The notes under the pieces: model-generated
What the model was told of the DNA's origin: nothing
The model's input: only the letters and a program-made list of their open reading frames with translations
Databases searched by the model: none
Translations under genes and position numbers: made by a program
Shown: positions 31,297 to 38,079 of the stretch, piece by piece
Layout: each line of letters starts with the position of its first letter
How positions within the stretch are numbered: the stretch's first letter is position 1
Source: a virus
Length of the DNA: 42,972 nt
Reading direction: 5' to 3' (one strand)
Virus record (IMG/VR): IMGVR_UViG_3300027896_000082
Location: 1 to 42,972 of that record

Positions 31297-31482
31297 TTAA
31301 TTATATCTGAAATGAAAATAAAAAAATCCTAGGGGCGGTTGTCGTTTGGCGTATTTATTTAAGTCAAATTTTTTTTTATTTTTATTTGGTGGTCTTTTGT
31401 TAATCGTCAGTGATAACGGACATTTATCACAGAAGATATATATTGTTTTGTCCGTGTTATTGGTTACTTTACATTTTGACAT
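31297..31482 (-). CDS. Small basic protein with CxxC
   Basis: A 61-residue protein from ATG at 31480-31482: MSKCKVTNNTDKTIYIFCDKC, then a lysine/asparagine-rich stretch and an aromatic end (GFFYFHF). A GTG at 31557 would add 25 residues, with no better signals. Three cysteines could make a metal site. It is the first gene of the minus early arm, divergent from the plus operon. Confidence 0.45.
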   Translation of the reverse strand: MSKCKVTNNTDKTIYIFCDKCPLSLTINKRPPNKNKKKFDLNKYAKRQPPLGFFYFHFRYN

Positions 31483-31649
31483 AATTACACGGAACTGATA
31501 TAAAGTCGGAATGCTATAATAGAGGTATGGCGAAATGCCACAATAGGAATATGACACAATGACTAATAAACAAACCGGAAGTCAACCATTAGCATGTTAC
31601 ATATTGGCATGGTGGGAGAACTTCCGCCAATGAAAACGCAAAACCGTTT

Positions 31650-31746
31650 GGACAAATTGACGGACAAATTGACGGCTTCGACAATTGCCGATGAAAACTT
31701 CGGCAGTTTTATCGAAGGTAATATAAACTAGGACAGACAATATAGT
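31650..31746 (+). promoter_or_regulatory. Repeat-rich operator/promoter of the plus operon
   Basis: Two adjacent copies of GGACAAATTGAC (31650-31661 and 31662-31673) are followed by a nested inverted repeat (CTTCGA 31676-31681 with TCGAAG 31712-31717; TGCCGA 31686-31691 with TCGGCA 31700-31705). The TATA core TAATATAAAC (31719-31728) is about 24 bases before the ATG, and no ribosome-binding site is present. This looks like a regulated leaderless promoter. Confidence 0.65.
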
Positions 31747-31998
31747 ATGGAGGACGAACCAACATATATTAATGCAATAAAATCAACAGTAAAAAAAGGA
31801 TACGTTATCATAACATTTAAAGACGGTCATCAACTGGAAATAAGCCCGGTTGATTTGGCGACCATGTTATATGGAGCAGACCATTATAAATTTAGACCGT
31901 CTATGATATCCATAACACAGCATAACGTCCTTTATCGATTGAAAAGAAACCCTCCAAATGAATCAACGTTTAAAATCAACGTGAGGGTTAAAAAATGA
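31747..31998 (+). CDS. Unknown first gene of the plus operon
   Basis: An 83-residue protein translated from what appears to be a leaderless message. The pattern VKKGYVIITFKDGHQLEISPVDLATML resembles small DUF2442-like beta proteins, but that is weak. As the first gene under a repeat-rich promoter it might autoregulate. No helix-turn-helix was seen. Confidence 0.5.
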   Translation: MEDEPTYINAIKSTVKKGYVIITFKDGHQLEISPVDLATMLYGADHYKFRPSMISITQHNVLYRLKRNPPNESTFKINVRVKK

Positions 31999-32189
31999 AC
32001 GAACTAGATGGAATAATGGCATTTGAAGCCGGAGAACTTTCACAGGATAGCATCCTGGAGTTGTTCTCGATGCTGATTAAGAACGGTCACGCCTGGACTT
32101 TGCAAGGATATTACGGGAGAACTGCCCGGTCTTTGATTGAGGGCGGCTGGCTGACAAAAGACGGAGAACTCACCGGGAAACAACTTTAG
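31995..32189 (+). CDS. Small conserved phage-type protein (DUF7417-like)
   Basis: A 64-residue protein. FEAGELSQDSILELFSMLIK, then WTLQGYYGRTARSLIEGGWL, follows a small family I have seen widely in tailed phages, which I believe is annotated DUF7417. Its function is not known. It overlaps the first gene by 4 bases. Confidence 0.6.
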   Translation: MNELDGIMAFEAGELSQDSILELFSMLIKNGHAWTLQGYYGRTARSLIEGGWLTKDGELTGKQL

Positions 32190-32199
32190 GAGGACAAAC

Positions 32200-32337
32200 A
32201 TGAATGACTTGATGAGACAAAAGAAAATCCAACGAAACAAAGAATACATAAACATAACCAAAGGACAATTGGACCCAGGCACAGAGGCAATGTTACTTAG
32301 AGGTTTGATTGTCGATATGTTAACGGAGGATTACTAA
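32200..32337 (+). CDS. 45-residue miniprotein
   Basis: A strong AGGAGGACAAAC precedes ATG. The sequence is a basic helix (MNDLMRQKKIQRNKEYIN) then an acidic helix ending LTEDY. Its last codons GAGGAT TAC TAA supply the ribosome-binding site for the next ORF, and TAATG overlaps the next start. No family is recognised. Confidence 0.45.
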   Translation: MNDLMRQKKIQRNKEYINITKGQLDPGTEAMLLRGLIVDMLTEDY

Positions 32338-32375
32338 TGGTAGACGTAATTGAAATCAACCGGGAGGATTATTAA
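32337..32375 (+). CDS. 12-residue mini-ORF
   Basis: MVDVIEINREDY, with GAGG before the start, TAATG at each end, and GGGAGG inside its last codons. It may be a translational relay, not a protein gene. Confidence 0.3.
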   Translation: MVDVIEINREDY

Positions 32376-32452
32376 TGGAGACCCCGCCGCCGAAACCCAT
32401 TAAACGACCACCGCACATATTCACTACCGTTGATTTGCGGGAGGGATGTTAA
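32375..32452 (+). CDS. 25-residue proline-rich mini-ORF
   Basis: METPPPKPIKRPPHIF to REGC. It begins in a TAATG overlap and its final codons contain GGGAGGG, the ribosome-binding site of the next gene. The third link of the same relay. A short proline-rich peptide could also be functional. Confidence 0.35.
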   Translation: METPPPKPIKRPPHIFTTVDLREGC

Positions 32453-32676
32453 TGAGTTCATTAGTGGACCCGTATCTTCAAGCCGGAGAACTATGGAAGT
32501 GCCCTAGGTGCAATGCTATCATCGACCTGGATGTAGAACACTCCCGATGCCCCCATTTGACTATGGCGGATATGAAGGTTCTTAGATTCTTGAAAGAGAA
32601 AGAACGGCAAGCGGACAAACAGTATTTAAACCGACAATCGCAAGGGTTAAATACGGACAAAACTGATGAGAGGTAA
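32452..32676 (+). CDS. Zinc-ribbon-containing protein
   Basis: A 74-residue protein starting at ATG 32452 (seven bases after GGAGG; an ATG at 32446 is less well spaced). CPRC at residues 17-20 and CPH about 15 residues later make a partial zinc ribbon. The C-terminal half is basic helix. No family is recognised. Confidence 0.5.
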   Translation: MSSLVDPYLQAGELWKCPRCNAIIDLDVEHSRCPHLTMADMKVLRFLKEKERQADKQYLNRQSQGLNTDKTDER

Positions 32677-32680
32677 GACC

Positions 32681-32902
32681 ATGAATCACGAGCACGTCCA
32701 TTGTGGCGGAGAACTTACGCCACGGAAGTCGACACCCGAGGAACTTCACGCTATCAATAAGCAACGGAAGAAAGAGCACAAGCGTCCTTGGGAGTCTCAG
32801 GATTTGTATTTCTGTGACAAATGCAAGGAATTCGTAAGCGTGTTCACCGGGCAGACGTATAAGGATTACGTGAAGAACGGGTGGATTAAAGAGGTAAATT
32901 AA
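32681..32902 (+). CDS. Small zinc-binding protein
   Basis: A 73-residue protein from ATG 32681 with GAGGT seven bases upstream (ATG 32666 is an alternative). A CGG near the N-terminus and CDKC about 40 residues later could bind zinc, with neighbouring histidines (NHEHVHC). It is charged and soluble. Function unknown. Confidence 0.5.
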   Translation: MNHEHVHCGGELTPRKSTPEELHAINKQRKKEHKRPWESQDLYFCDKCKEFVSVFTGQTYKDYVKNGWIKEVN

Positions 32903-32998
32903 ATGCCATATCAAATAATCGCCGTAGCCCTCGGGATATTATTTGCAATATTCATAGGCATATTGAAATGGCTTACGGGGTATTACGATGAACATTAA
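32903..32998 (+). CDS. 31-residue membrane peptide
   Basis: MPYQ followed by one hydrophobic helix (IIAVALGILFAIFIGIL) and an aromatic acidic end. The ATG abuts the upstream TAA and its end overlaps the next ATG by 11 bases. Another tiny membrane protein like those of the late operon. Confidence 0.45.
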   Translation: MPYQIIAVALGILFAIFIGILKWLTGYYDEH

Positions 32999-33323
32999 CG
33001 ATATGATAGGTAAACCAATCGGCTTCATTGACAAGCAAGGCGCAACTAGGATTAATGTTGTCATCGCCGTGCATGGGAACACGATTACCACGGAGAACAT
33101 CCTCCACGATAAGGAACGAATCCACCCACAGATTAATAAAATATTCGGTCATTATCTTCGGACTGAGAATAACACGGCAATCTACGAGCCTATCGAGTTC
33201 AACCAGGAACGGGTGGGAAAACGGATGAAAAGCAAGATTGCCTTAAAGGAAATCAAGAACGCCGGTCTGAAATCTTTGAAAGGAAAAAGACGTAGACCGG
33301 GCAGACCACGGAAGGTGAAATAA
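32988..33323 (+). CDS. Protein with C-terminal AT-hook
   Basis: A 111-residue protein. The N-terminal part is beta-rich (IGFIDKQGATRINVVIAVHGNTITTEN). The C-terminus KGKRRRPGRPRKVK contains the GRP core of an AT-hook, which binds the minor groove of AT-rich DNA. With the AT-rich origin region in this genome, a DNA-binding or replication-accessory role is plausible. Confidence 0.6.
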   Translation: MNINDMIGKPIGFIDKQGATRINVVIAVHGNTITTENILHDKERIHPQINKIFGHYLRTENNTAIYEPIEFNQERVGKRMKSKIALKEIKNAGLKSLKGKRRRPGRPRKVK

Positions 33324-33518
33324 ATGCTTACGAAAGACGGTTTGGTTGATTCACATTGGTTACTGGTCGGGGGGAATTCAGACGATTGCTTTTTTAATAT
33401 CGTCTTACGAGAGCATTCGCTTCTATTAATATTCGGTCCACTGGATGAAAAATATTTATCTCCAGGCAAATATCCAAGGAACCGAAAAATATTCGCAGAC
33501 GTGATTTTGGAGTCGTGA
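33324..33518 (+). CDS. Unknown small protein
   Basis: A 64-residue protein, MLTKDGLVDSHWLLVGG to VILES, with mixed strands and a hydrophobic centre. The start abuts the previous stop. No family is recognised. Confidence 0.4.
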   Translation: MLTKDGLVDSHWLLVGGNSDDCFFNIVLREHSLLLIFGPLDEKYLSPGKYPRNRKIFADVILES

Positions 33519-33520
33519 AC

Positions 33521-33826
33521 ATGGCAATCACTGACATAGTTATCAATGTGGAACGAGTCCGTCATCTATTCGGTGATTATCAATATTACCGATTCAAGCA
33601 ACGGATGTATGCCGCAAAGCAAGACTTAGTAGAACGTATATTTCTGAACCTCACATTAATATTCAAAGAGAACAATGATTTAGAAATAAAAGACCCATAT
33701 AAATTTCTCTGTCATTGTATTTCTCACGAAGAAATTCACAATTGGCTTGAAGATAATTTCGACCTCCACACAAGTAAAATGTTTGATAATATATCTTACC
33801 AAATAGATTTAGGTGAGGAACTATGA
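33521..33826 (+). CDS. Unknown protein, paralog of the minus-strand gene at 30788
   Basis: A 101-residue protein from ATG 33521 with GGAG eight bases upstream (a GTG at 33515 is an alternative). MAITDIVIN at the start and LCHCISHEEIHNWLED plus HTSKMFDNI near the end match the 30788-31228 product. A C-x-C and HEE lie in the shared motif. No known family is recognised. Confidence 0.55.
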   Translation: MAITDIVINVERVRHLFGDYQYYRFKQRMYAAKQDLVERIFLNLTLIFKENNDLEIKDPYKFLCHCISHEEIHNWLEDNFDLHTSKMFDNISYQIDLGEEL

Positions 33827-34092
33827 TTGATTACAAGCGGGGGCACAACGGCAACCGGCATGTGGATGAGACAAAACTGGATAAAGAGGAAGCCGTTGCT
33901 TTCATAAAATTTTTGGAGGCAGAGGTTCAGCGTCATAAGACCGCAATCCGTGACAATTACGACATGCTATTACGGAATCATTTGCCGGAAGTCTCAAAGA
34001 TTGCTTACGAGTCTTCTATTGCCGGTCATCAAGACGATGTGAAGAATACGCAGAGGACAATCGATTACTTGAAAGACAAATGGAAGGTGTGA
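33823..34092 (+). CDS. Unknown helical protein
   Basis: An 89-residue charged protein with two long helices (KEEAVAFIKFLEAEVQRHKTAI and the C-terminal QDDVKNTQRTIDYLKDKWK). It is likely a coiled-coil hairpin. It overlaps the previous gene by 4 bases. Confidence 0.4.
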   Translation: MIDYKRGHNGNRHVDETKLDKEEAVAFIKFLEAEVQRHKTAIRDNYDMLLRNHLPEVSKIAYESSIAGHQDDVKNTQRTIDYLKDKWKV

Positions 34093-34093
34093 T

Positions 34094-34735
34094 ATGTCAA
34101 AAGAAAAACCGTTGATTAAAGACGAGATAACTAACGGAATCTCCCCGTCTATTGCTGAGTGTGAACGTTTTATAGTTTTCCTAAATAAAAAATTCTCCCT
34201 TGGTCTACCGGATGATATCGTAGTGAACATCCAAGACACGAATAAAACAATCAAGGGTTTTTTCATGGGTAAGAACCACCCGAAGACCTACGAAACAGAC
34301 CGTGGTTCATTGAACCGTATCTGTATCTCATCATATCATTTGAAGGACACGCCTTACGAGACACTTGCCCACGAGGTTGCCCATTTCTGGAATGAGGCTC
34401 GAGGAATCGAAGACTGCCGTAGTAATCAATACCACAACAAACATTTTAAGACGGCGGCGGAAGCCTTGTTATTAAAAGTCGAGAAAAGCACACGAGGCTA
34501 CGCTTACACGAATACTACACCGGAGTTCAATGCGATGTTAAAAGAATTCAAACCGGACCCTCGGGCATTTACCGTGTTCCAGGTTATCACGGAGACCGCC
34601 ACTAAATCACCGAACCGTAACCTATTATATGAGTGCGGTTGCGGTGTGAAGATTAGGACGGCACGAAATGAAGATAAACCGTTGCAAGCAATCTGTGGTT
34701 ACTGTAAACAACCATTTGAATGTAAGGACGATTAA
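34094..34735 (+). CDS. SprT-like zinc metallopeptidase
   Basis: A 213-residue protein. The active site is LAHEVAHFWNEA (HEVAH, residues 93-97), with downstream YHNKHFKTAAEAL giving the third ligand candidates (H114, H117). The C-terminal 35 residues form a zinc ribbon (ECGCGVKI, ICGYCKQPFEC). This plan matches SprT/Spartan-like proteases, which degrade DNA-protein crosslinks in cells. In a virus it could clear crosslinks or process a protein on DNA. Confidence 0.85.
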   Translation: MSKEKPLIKDEITNGISPSIAECERFIVFLNKKFSLGLPDDIVVNIQDTNKTIKGFFMGKNHPKTYETDRGSLNRICISSYHLKDTPYETLAHEVAHFWNEARGIEDCRSNQYHNKHFKTAAEALLLKVEKSTRGYAYTNTTPEFNAMLKEFKPDPRAFTVFQVITETATKSPNRNLLYECGCGVKIRTARNEDKPLQAICGYCKQPFECKDD

Positions 34736-34746
34736 GGAGGACAAAC

Positions 34747-34941
34747 ATGGCGAAAGGAAATAGAAAGGCTCGAAATAAGATTGACATGGAACTTGTGCTT
34801 TACGGCAAGATTTTACACCCGACAAAACAACAGGTGAAACAGACTAACGCCGACATTAAAGCACGGAAACGCCGAGACCAACGTAACCTGAATTTATCGA
34901 GGTTCCAGCATGGAAATACCAAAGCAACTTCTGTGGCATGA
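34747..34941 (+). CDS. Small basic protein
   Basis: A 64-residue very basic protein (MAKGNRKARNKID, then ARKRRDQRN). AAGGAGG six bases before ATG gives one of the strongest ribosome-binding sites in the plus operon. Its 3' end overlaps the primase start by 32 bases. It may bind nucleic acid. No family is recognised. Confidence 0.5.
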   Translation: MAKGNRKARNKIDMELVLYGKILHPTKQQVKQTNADIKARKRRDQRNLNLSRFQHGNTKATSVA

Positions 34942-35752
34942 ATTCCGTTTCATCCGTATAGCAATGGATGGACCTGCCGCTAGGAAGCGTCCATTGGATA
35001 CCGATTGGCAGAATACCAATAATTTCGAATACCACGATGTAAACCTTCTTAATTGGCTTCGTGATAATCGTAATTATGGAATCGTCTGCGGTTACGGGAA
35101 CCTTGCCGTCATCGATGCCGATACTGAGGAGATTGCTTTCTTGGTTGAGAATCGTTTACCGAAGACTTTCACGATTAAGACAGGAAGCGGTGGAAGGCAT
35201 TATTATTATATCATCCCGGACCTGGAAAAGAAAATCGTGCTCAAGGATGCCGATAATAAACATTACGGAGAAGTGCAATGGCGTGGCTCTCAAGTCATCG
35301 GTCCTGGGTCAATTCACCCCAACGGAACGCCCTACCGTGTCTTGTCTGATTCACCAATCGCCACGATTTCGGCACAACACATCAAAGAGGTCTTCGGTAA
35401 ATACATCAAACCAGAACGTGAAATAAGACCGTCAACTCAGACAAGTTTCAAATGGATTGACATGGGTAAAATAATTGATTTATCGAAGATGCGCCGTGTC
35501 GGAAACGAATATCAAGGTTCTCACCCGGTCCACGGTTCAACCACCGGAATGAATTTCAGTGTCAATATGGACAAGTCGTTGTGGCATTGTTTCCGGTGTG
35601 GAAGCGGCGGTGGTCCTGTCGCCCTCATTGCCGTCTTAGAAGGATTCATTACATGTGACGAAGCAAAAGGCGGTGCAATAAACAACGATATATACCAGAA
35701 AGTAGTGCAGATAGCAAAAGAAAAATATGGTGTCGTTATTACCGATGAATAA
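34910..35752 (+). CDS. Primase-polymerase (archaeo-eukaryotic type) with CHC2-like zinc finger
   Basis: A 280-residue protein. The prim-pol core shows GNLAVIDADTEE (metal-binding D69 and D71), TGSGGRHYYY (93-99), EVQWRGSQVIGPGSIHPNG (121-139), as in bifunctional primase/polymerases. Residues 205-236 form a HPVHG and WHCFRCGSGGGP finger with His, His, Cys, Cys, resembling the CHC2 finger of DnaG-type primases. It should synthesise primers and perhaps replicate DNA with the D5 helicase encoded on the other strand. Confidence 0.88.
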   Translation: MEIPKQLLWHEFRFIRIAMDGPAARKRPLDTDWQNTNNFEYHDVNLLNWLRDNRNYGIVCGYGNLAVIDADTEEIAFLVENRLPKTFTIKTGSGGRHYYYIIPDLEKKIVLKDADNKHYGEVQWRGSQVIGPGSIHPNGTPYRVLSDSPIATISAQHIKEVFGKYIKPEREIRPSTQTSFKWIDMGKIIDLSKMRRVGNEYQGSHPVHGSTTGMNFSVNMDKSLWHCFRCGSGGGPVALIAVLEGFITCDEAKGGAINNDIYQKVVQIAKEKYGVVITDE

Positions 35753-35936
35753 ATCCGTAGTGCTTGCAGTTGCATTAATGACTTTGATTTTGGTTGTTAT
35801 AACACCAATATCAATTCATGGAGTGACTATGACAACCAATAGCACGATATCCATATATTATATATATAGATATGTGAATTGTAATAGTATTACTGCACCA
35901 ATATCTATATATATGCCATCTACTGATATAGAGTGA
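35745..35936 (+). CDS. Small exported or membrane-anchored protein
   Basis: A 63-residue protein from ATG 35745, overlapping the primase stop. An N-terminal hydrophobic segment (VVLAVALMTLILVVITPI) reads as a signal anchor. The exposed part has a Tyr/Ile/Asn/Thr-rich sequence with two ISIY motifs. A secreted or surface role is inferred. Confidence 0.5.
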   Translation: MNKSVVLAVALMTLILVVITPISIHGVTMTTNSTISIYYIYRYVNCNSITAPISIYMPSTDIE

Positions 35937-35943
35937 GGATACT

Positions 35944-36129
35944 ATGAAAGTTAGCAAACGTATTACAATTTTCCCGCAGAAGTTCAAGGCAGTCACATTA
36001 GCCGTAGATGACGTTGATTCATTTGAGGATGCCGACAAAATCTTAGCCTCGGAAGTCATTCGGTATGCCGAACTGTTGGAACCGGAAGACATTGCCATCC
36101 TTAAACGGACAATCGGATTGGTGGTTTAA
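35944..36129 (+). CDS. Unknown small acidic protein
   Basis: A 61-residue protein with GAGG upstream. MKVSKRITIFPQKFKAVTLAVDDVDSF then helix EVIRYAELLEPEDIAILKR. No family is recognised; a small alpha/beta fold is likely. Confidence 0.45.
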   Translation: MKVSKRITIFPQKFKAVTLAVDDVDSFEDADKILASEVIRYAELLEPEDIAILKRTIGLVV

Positions 36130-36411
36130 ATGGTTGACCATAAATTAGACTTGAATGACAACCTAGGAATGAAAGACAAGGCGTCAACGGAGACCGTGAC
36201 CCCGGAGCAAATTGCTACCGTAGAAAAACAGATTATCGCTTTCCTTTTGAGTCTCCGAAAACAACTTTATCTAGCCAAGGGGATTACCGACAAATTAGGT
36301 TTGAAACAACTCGGTGTCTCATTGAATGCTAGTGCTGAGAGTATCAGTGTTTACCTAAAAGAATACGAAGAACAAAAGGTGAAGACGGATGGAAAAAAGG
36401 GATATAATTAG
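36130..36411 (+). CDS. Unknown helical protein
   Basis: A 93-residue protein with mainly helical sequence (PEQIATVEKQIIAFLLSLRKQL and SAESISVYLKEYEEQK). The ATG follows the previous stop directly. No family is recognised. Confidence 0.4.
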   Translation: MVDHKLDLNDNLGMKDKASTETVTPEQIATVEKQIIAFLLSLRKQLYLAKGITDKLGLKQLGVSLNASAESISVYLKEYEEQKVKTDGKKGYN

Positions 36412-36592
36412 AATAGTATCATCTGCATTAAGCGCAGAAGATACAAAAAGTCTCTATTGGGCTACGGTTGAATCCGTGTATCAATTATGGGATGATGTGG
36501 CAAACCAGGAGATAAAAGGAATACCGACAATATCAAACACTCAGAAAATGAATCTTGCCGCTTCATTATTCGCTTTCTTATATGGTGTCTAA
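36389..36592 (+). CDS. Unknown small helical protein
   Basis: A 67-residue protein overlapping the previous gene by 23 bases, starting MEKRDIIRIVSSALSAED. It is helical with an aromatic middle (YWATVESVYQLW). It ends one base into the resolvase start. No family is recognised. Confidence 0.4.
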   Translation: MEKRDIIRIVSSALSAEDTKSLYWATVESVYQLWDDVANQEIKGIPTISNTQKMNLAASLFAFLYGV

Positions 36593-36906
36593 TGCCAAAC
36601 AAGAACTACATCAAAGGACGAAATTTCGAATACCGAATAAAGAAGATGTATGAACATGATGGTTATCTGGTGTTCAGGACCGCCGGTTCTCATTCACCTG
36701 CCGACCTCATTGCCTTTCCCTTTCCGGGAACTGATAAACCCATCTTAATTCAATGTAAAGCAAGCGACAAAAAAGTATCATCAAAAGAATTAAGCACCCT
36801 GAAACATTTCGCATATCAATATAACCTTCGTGCGGTGCTCATCACAAAAATAGGACCAGGGATTCGTTTAGTGTGGGTTGAAGGACATGACAAAAAAAGA
36901 AACTGA
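36592..36906 (+). CDS. Hjc-type Holliday junction resolvase
   Basis: A 104-residue nuclease. YIKGRNFEYRIKKMYEHDG carries E13, FRTAGSHSPADLIAF carries S33 and D38, and ILIQCKASDK carries K56. This is the archaeal Hjc plan (E, then pD, then x-x-K). The usual Glu before the Lys is replaced by Gln-Cys, as in some viral and archaeal homologs. It would resolve branched DNA during replication or before packaging. Confidence 0.85.
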   Translation: MPNKNYIKGRNFEYRIKKMYEHDGYLVFRTAGSHSPADLIAFPFPGTDKPILIQCKASDKKVSSKELSTLKHFAYQYNLRAVLITKIGPGIRLVWVEGHDKKRN

Positions 36907-37369
36907 ACCAAACGTGTGTCTTATTCCGGTTGACGCACAACCGCCGACCTTCGGAATGGTATTGAGTATCATGGCAATTGCTGACAATTACGATGAAATC
37001 GTTATTTGCGTCAAAGACCAACCGATTGTCCAAGAGACAGACGTTGTTGTAAAACTACTTCAAATAATCTTCAAGTTACCTAAATATATGGTAATATCAA
37101 ATAAAACATCATTTGAAACAATAGCGGAATTCCCGGAAGGTTTACCGTTCTTTAACCACATGGCAACACTTTCGGAACGGGTGTATGCCAATCTTTTCGT
37201 GAAAGGATTCGGGTGTCTATTGATACCACGGCTCATCGGATACGATGATATGTTTTCCAGGAACGCATGGAAACAAAGTTGCGCCTTGGATATCTTACGT
37301 GCCAATAGCCGACAAGTTCCACTTAAAGACGACAAACCCGCACCATCGGCGGAGGAGGATGATGAATAG
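36887..37369 (+). CDS. Nucleotidyltransferase-fold-like protein, active site degenerate
   Basis: A 160-residue protein from ATG 36887 (TTG 36878 possible). Its N-terminus AQPPTFGMVLSIMAIADNYDEIVICV resembles the NMN/cytidylyltransferase pattern F-x-P-x-x-x-GH followed by a helix and a D-E-I-x-I strand. The GH of the catalytic HxGH is read here as GM, and no ISSTxxR motif is seen. It may be an inactive or diverged relative. The C-terminus is Pro/Asp/Glu-rich. Confidence 0.4.
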   Translation: MTKKETEPNVCLIPVDAQPPTFGMVLSIMAIADNYDEIVICVKDQPIVQETDVVVKLLQIIFKLPKYMVISNKTSFETIAEFPEGLPFFNHMATLSERVYANLFVKGFGCLLIPRLIGYDDMFSRNAWKQSCALDILRANSRQVPLKDDKPAPSAEEDDE

Positions 37370-37744
37370 ATGGCATTTACAGAACAGCGTGAGGAGATTA
37401 TCTTCGCCGTATTCGGAAAGGAAAAGGTCAAACCCGGTCAAGAAAAAAGTTCCTACATTGTAGAACCTAATCAGACTGTTGAGGGTCTGGTGGTAAATAT
37501 CACCGATTCTCCCATGTATAAAAAGGTCTACAAGTTGCAGGTGAAAGGAGTAGTTGATTCCAAGGGCGCACCTTGTCCATTGGTTGTCACTGGTAAGACC
37601 GCCTTGAATGACGCAATGGGCTACGGTAGTAAACAAGTTCCTCCTGTGAAAGAAGGAGACCTAATCCGGCTTACTTATCTCGGTATGCACAAGACCGGAA
37701 AAGGAAAAGAAGCCTACAAATTTAAACTTGAGGTAGACCGTTAA
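37370..37744 (+). CDS. OB-fold-like, probable ssDNA-binding protein
   Basis: A 124-residue protein. Residues 30-124 show strand pattern YIVEPNQTVEGLVVNITD, VYKLQVKGVVD, then VKEGDLIRLTYLGMHKTGKGKEAYKFKLEV, typical of small OB-fold proteins common in phage replication modules. Several such genes act as ssDNA-binding proteins. Its place between the resolvase and metabolic genes supports a DNA role. Confidence 0.55.
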   Translation: MAFTEQREEIIFAVFGKEKVKPGQEKSSYIVEPNQTVEGLVVNITDSPMYKKVYKLQVKGVVDSKGAPCPLVVTGKTALNDAMGYGSKQVPPVKEGDLIRLTYLGMHKTGKGKEAYKFKLEVDR

Positions 37745-37776
37745 ACTACCTCTCATTTCTTTATTTCAGATTTACC

Positions 37777-38079
37777 ATGTCACAAGATAATCTCAACATC
37801 AAGGAAACAGAGACCGTTCAACCTTCGGAACCGAAGAAAGATGAACCTATTGTTTACAAGAATTGGCTTATCATCTACTGGTCAAAAAACAGAAAACCAG
37901 AACTATTAAATAATATCTACGTTGACGAGGCTACCATCACCGGAACTCGTCTGTATATCAAACAACCGGATGTTGATGGCGTGATTGAATTCTGCCGTCT
38001 GAGAGGAATTGATTGTTATTGCGTTTTCAACGATAAACATATTCAAGTTGCGGTCGATGGGAGGCGTTTGAAGATATGA
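37777..38079 (+). CDS. Unknown protein
   Basis: A 100-residue protein with an acidic disordered N-terminus and a compact alpha/beta part (NWLIIYWSKNRKPELL, VIEFCRLRGIDCYCVFNDKHIQVAV). It overlaps the cysteine synthase start by 4 bases, so the two are translationally coupled. A gap of 32 bases precedes it with no clear ribosome-binding site. Confidence 0.45.
   Translation: MSQDNLNIKETETVQPSEPKKDEPIVYKNWLIIYWSKNRKPELLNNIYVDEATITGTRLYIKQPDVDGVIEFCRLRGIDCYCVFNDKHIQVAVDGRRLKI

Noticed and set aside
31483-31557. GTG start at 31557 for the first early minus gene
   Set aside because: No promoter or ribosome-binding signal fits it better than the internal ATG at 31482, though it cannot be excluded.
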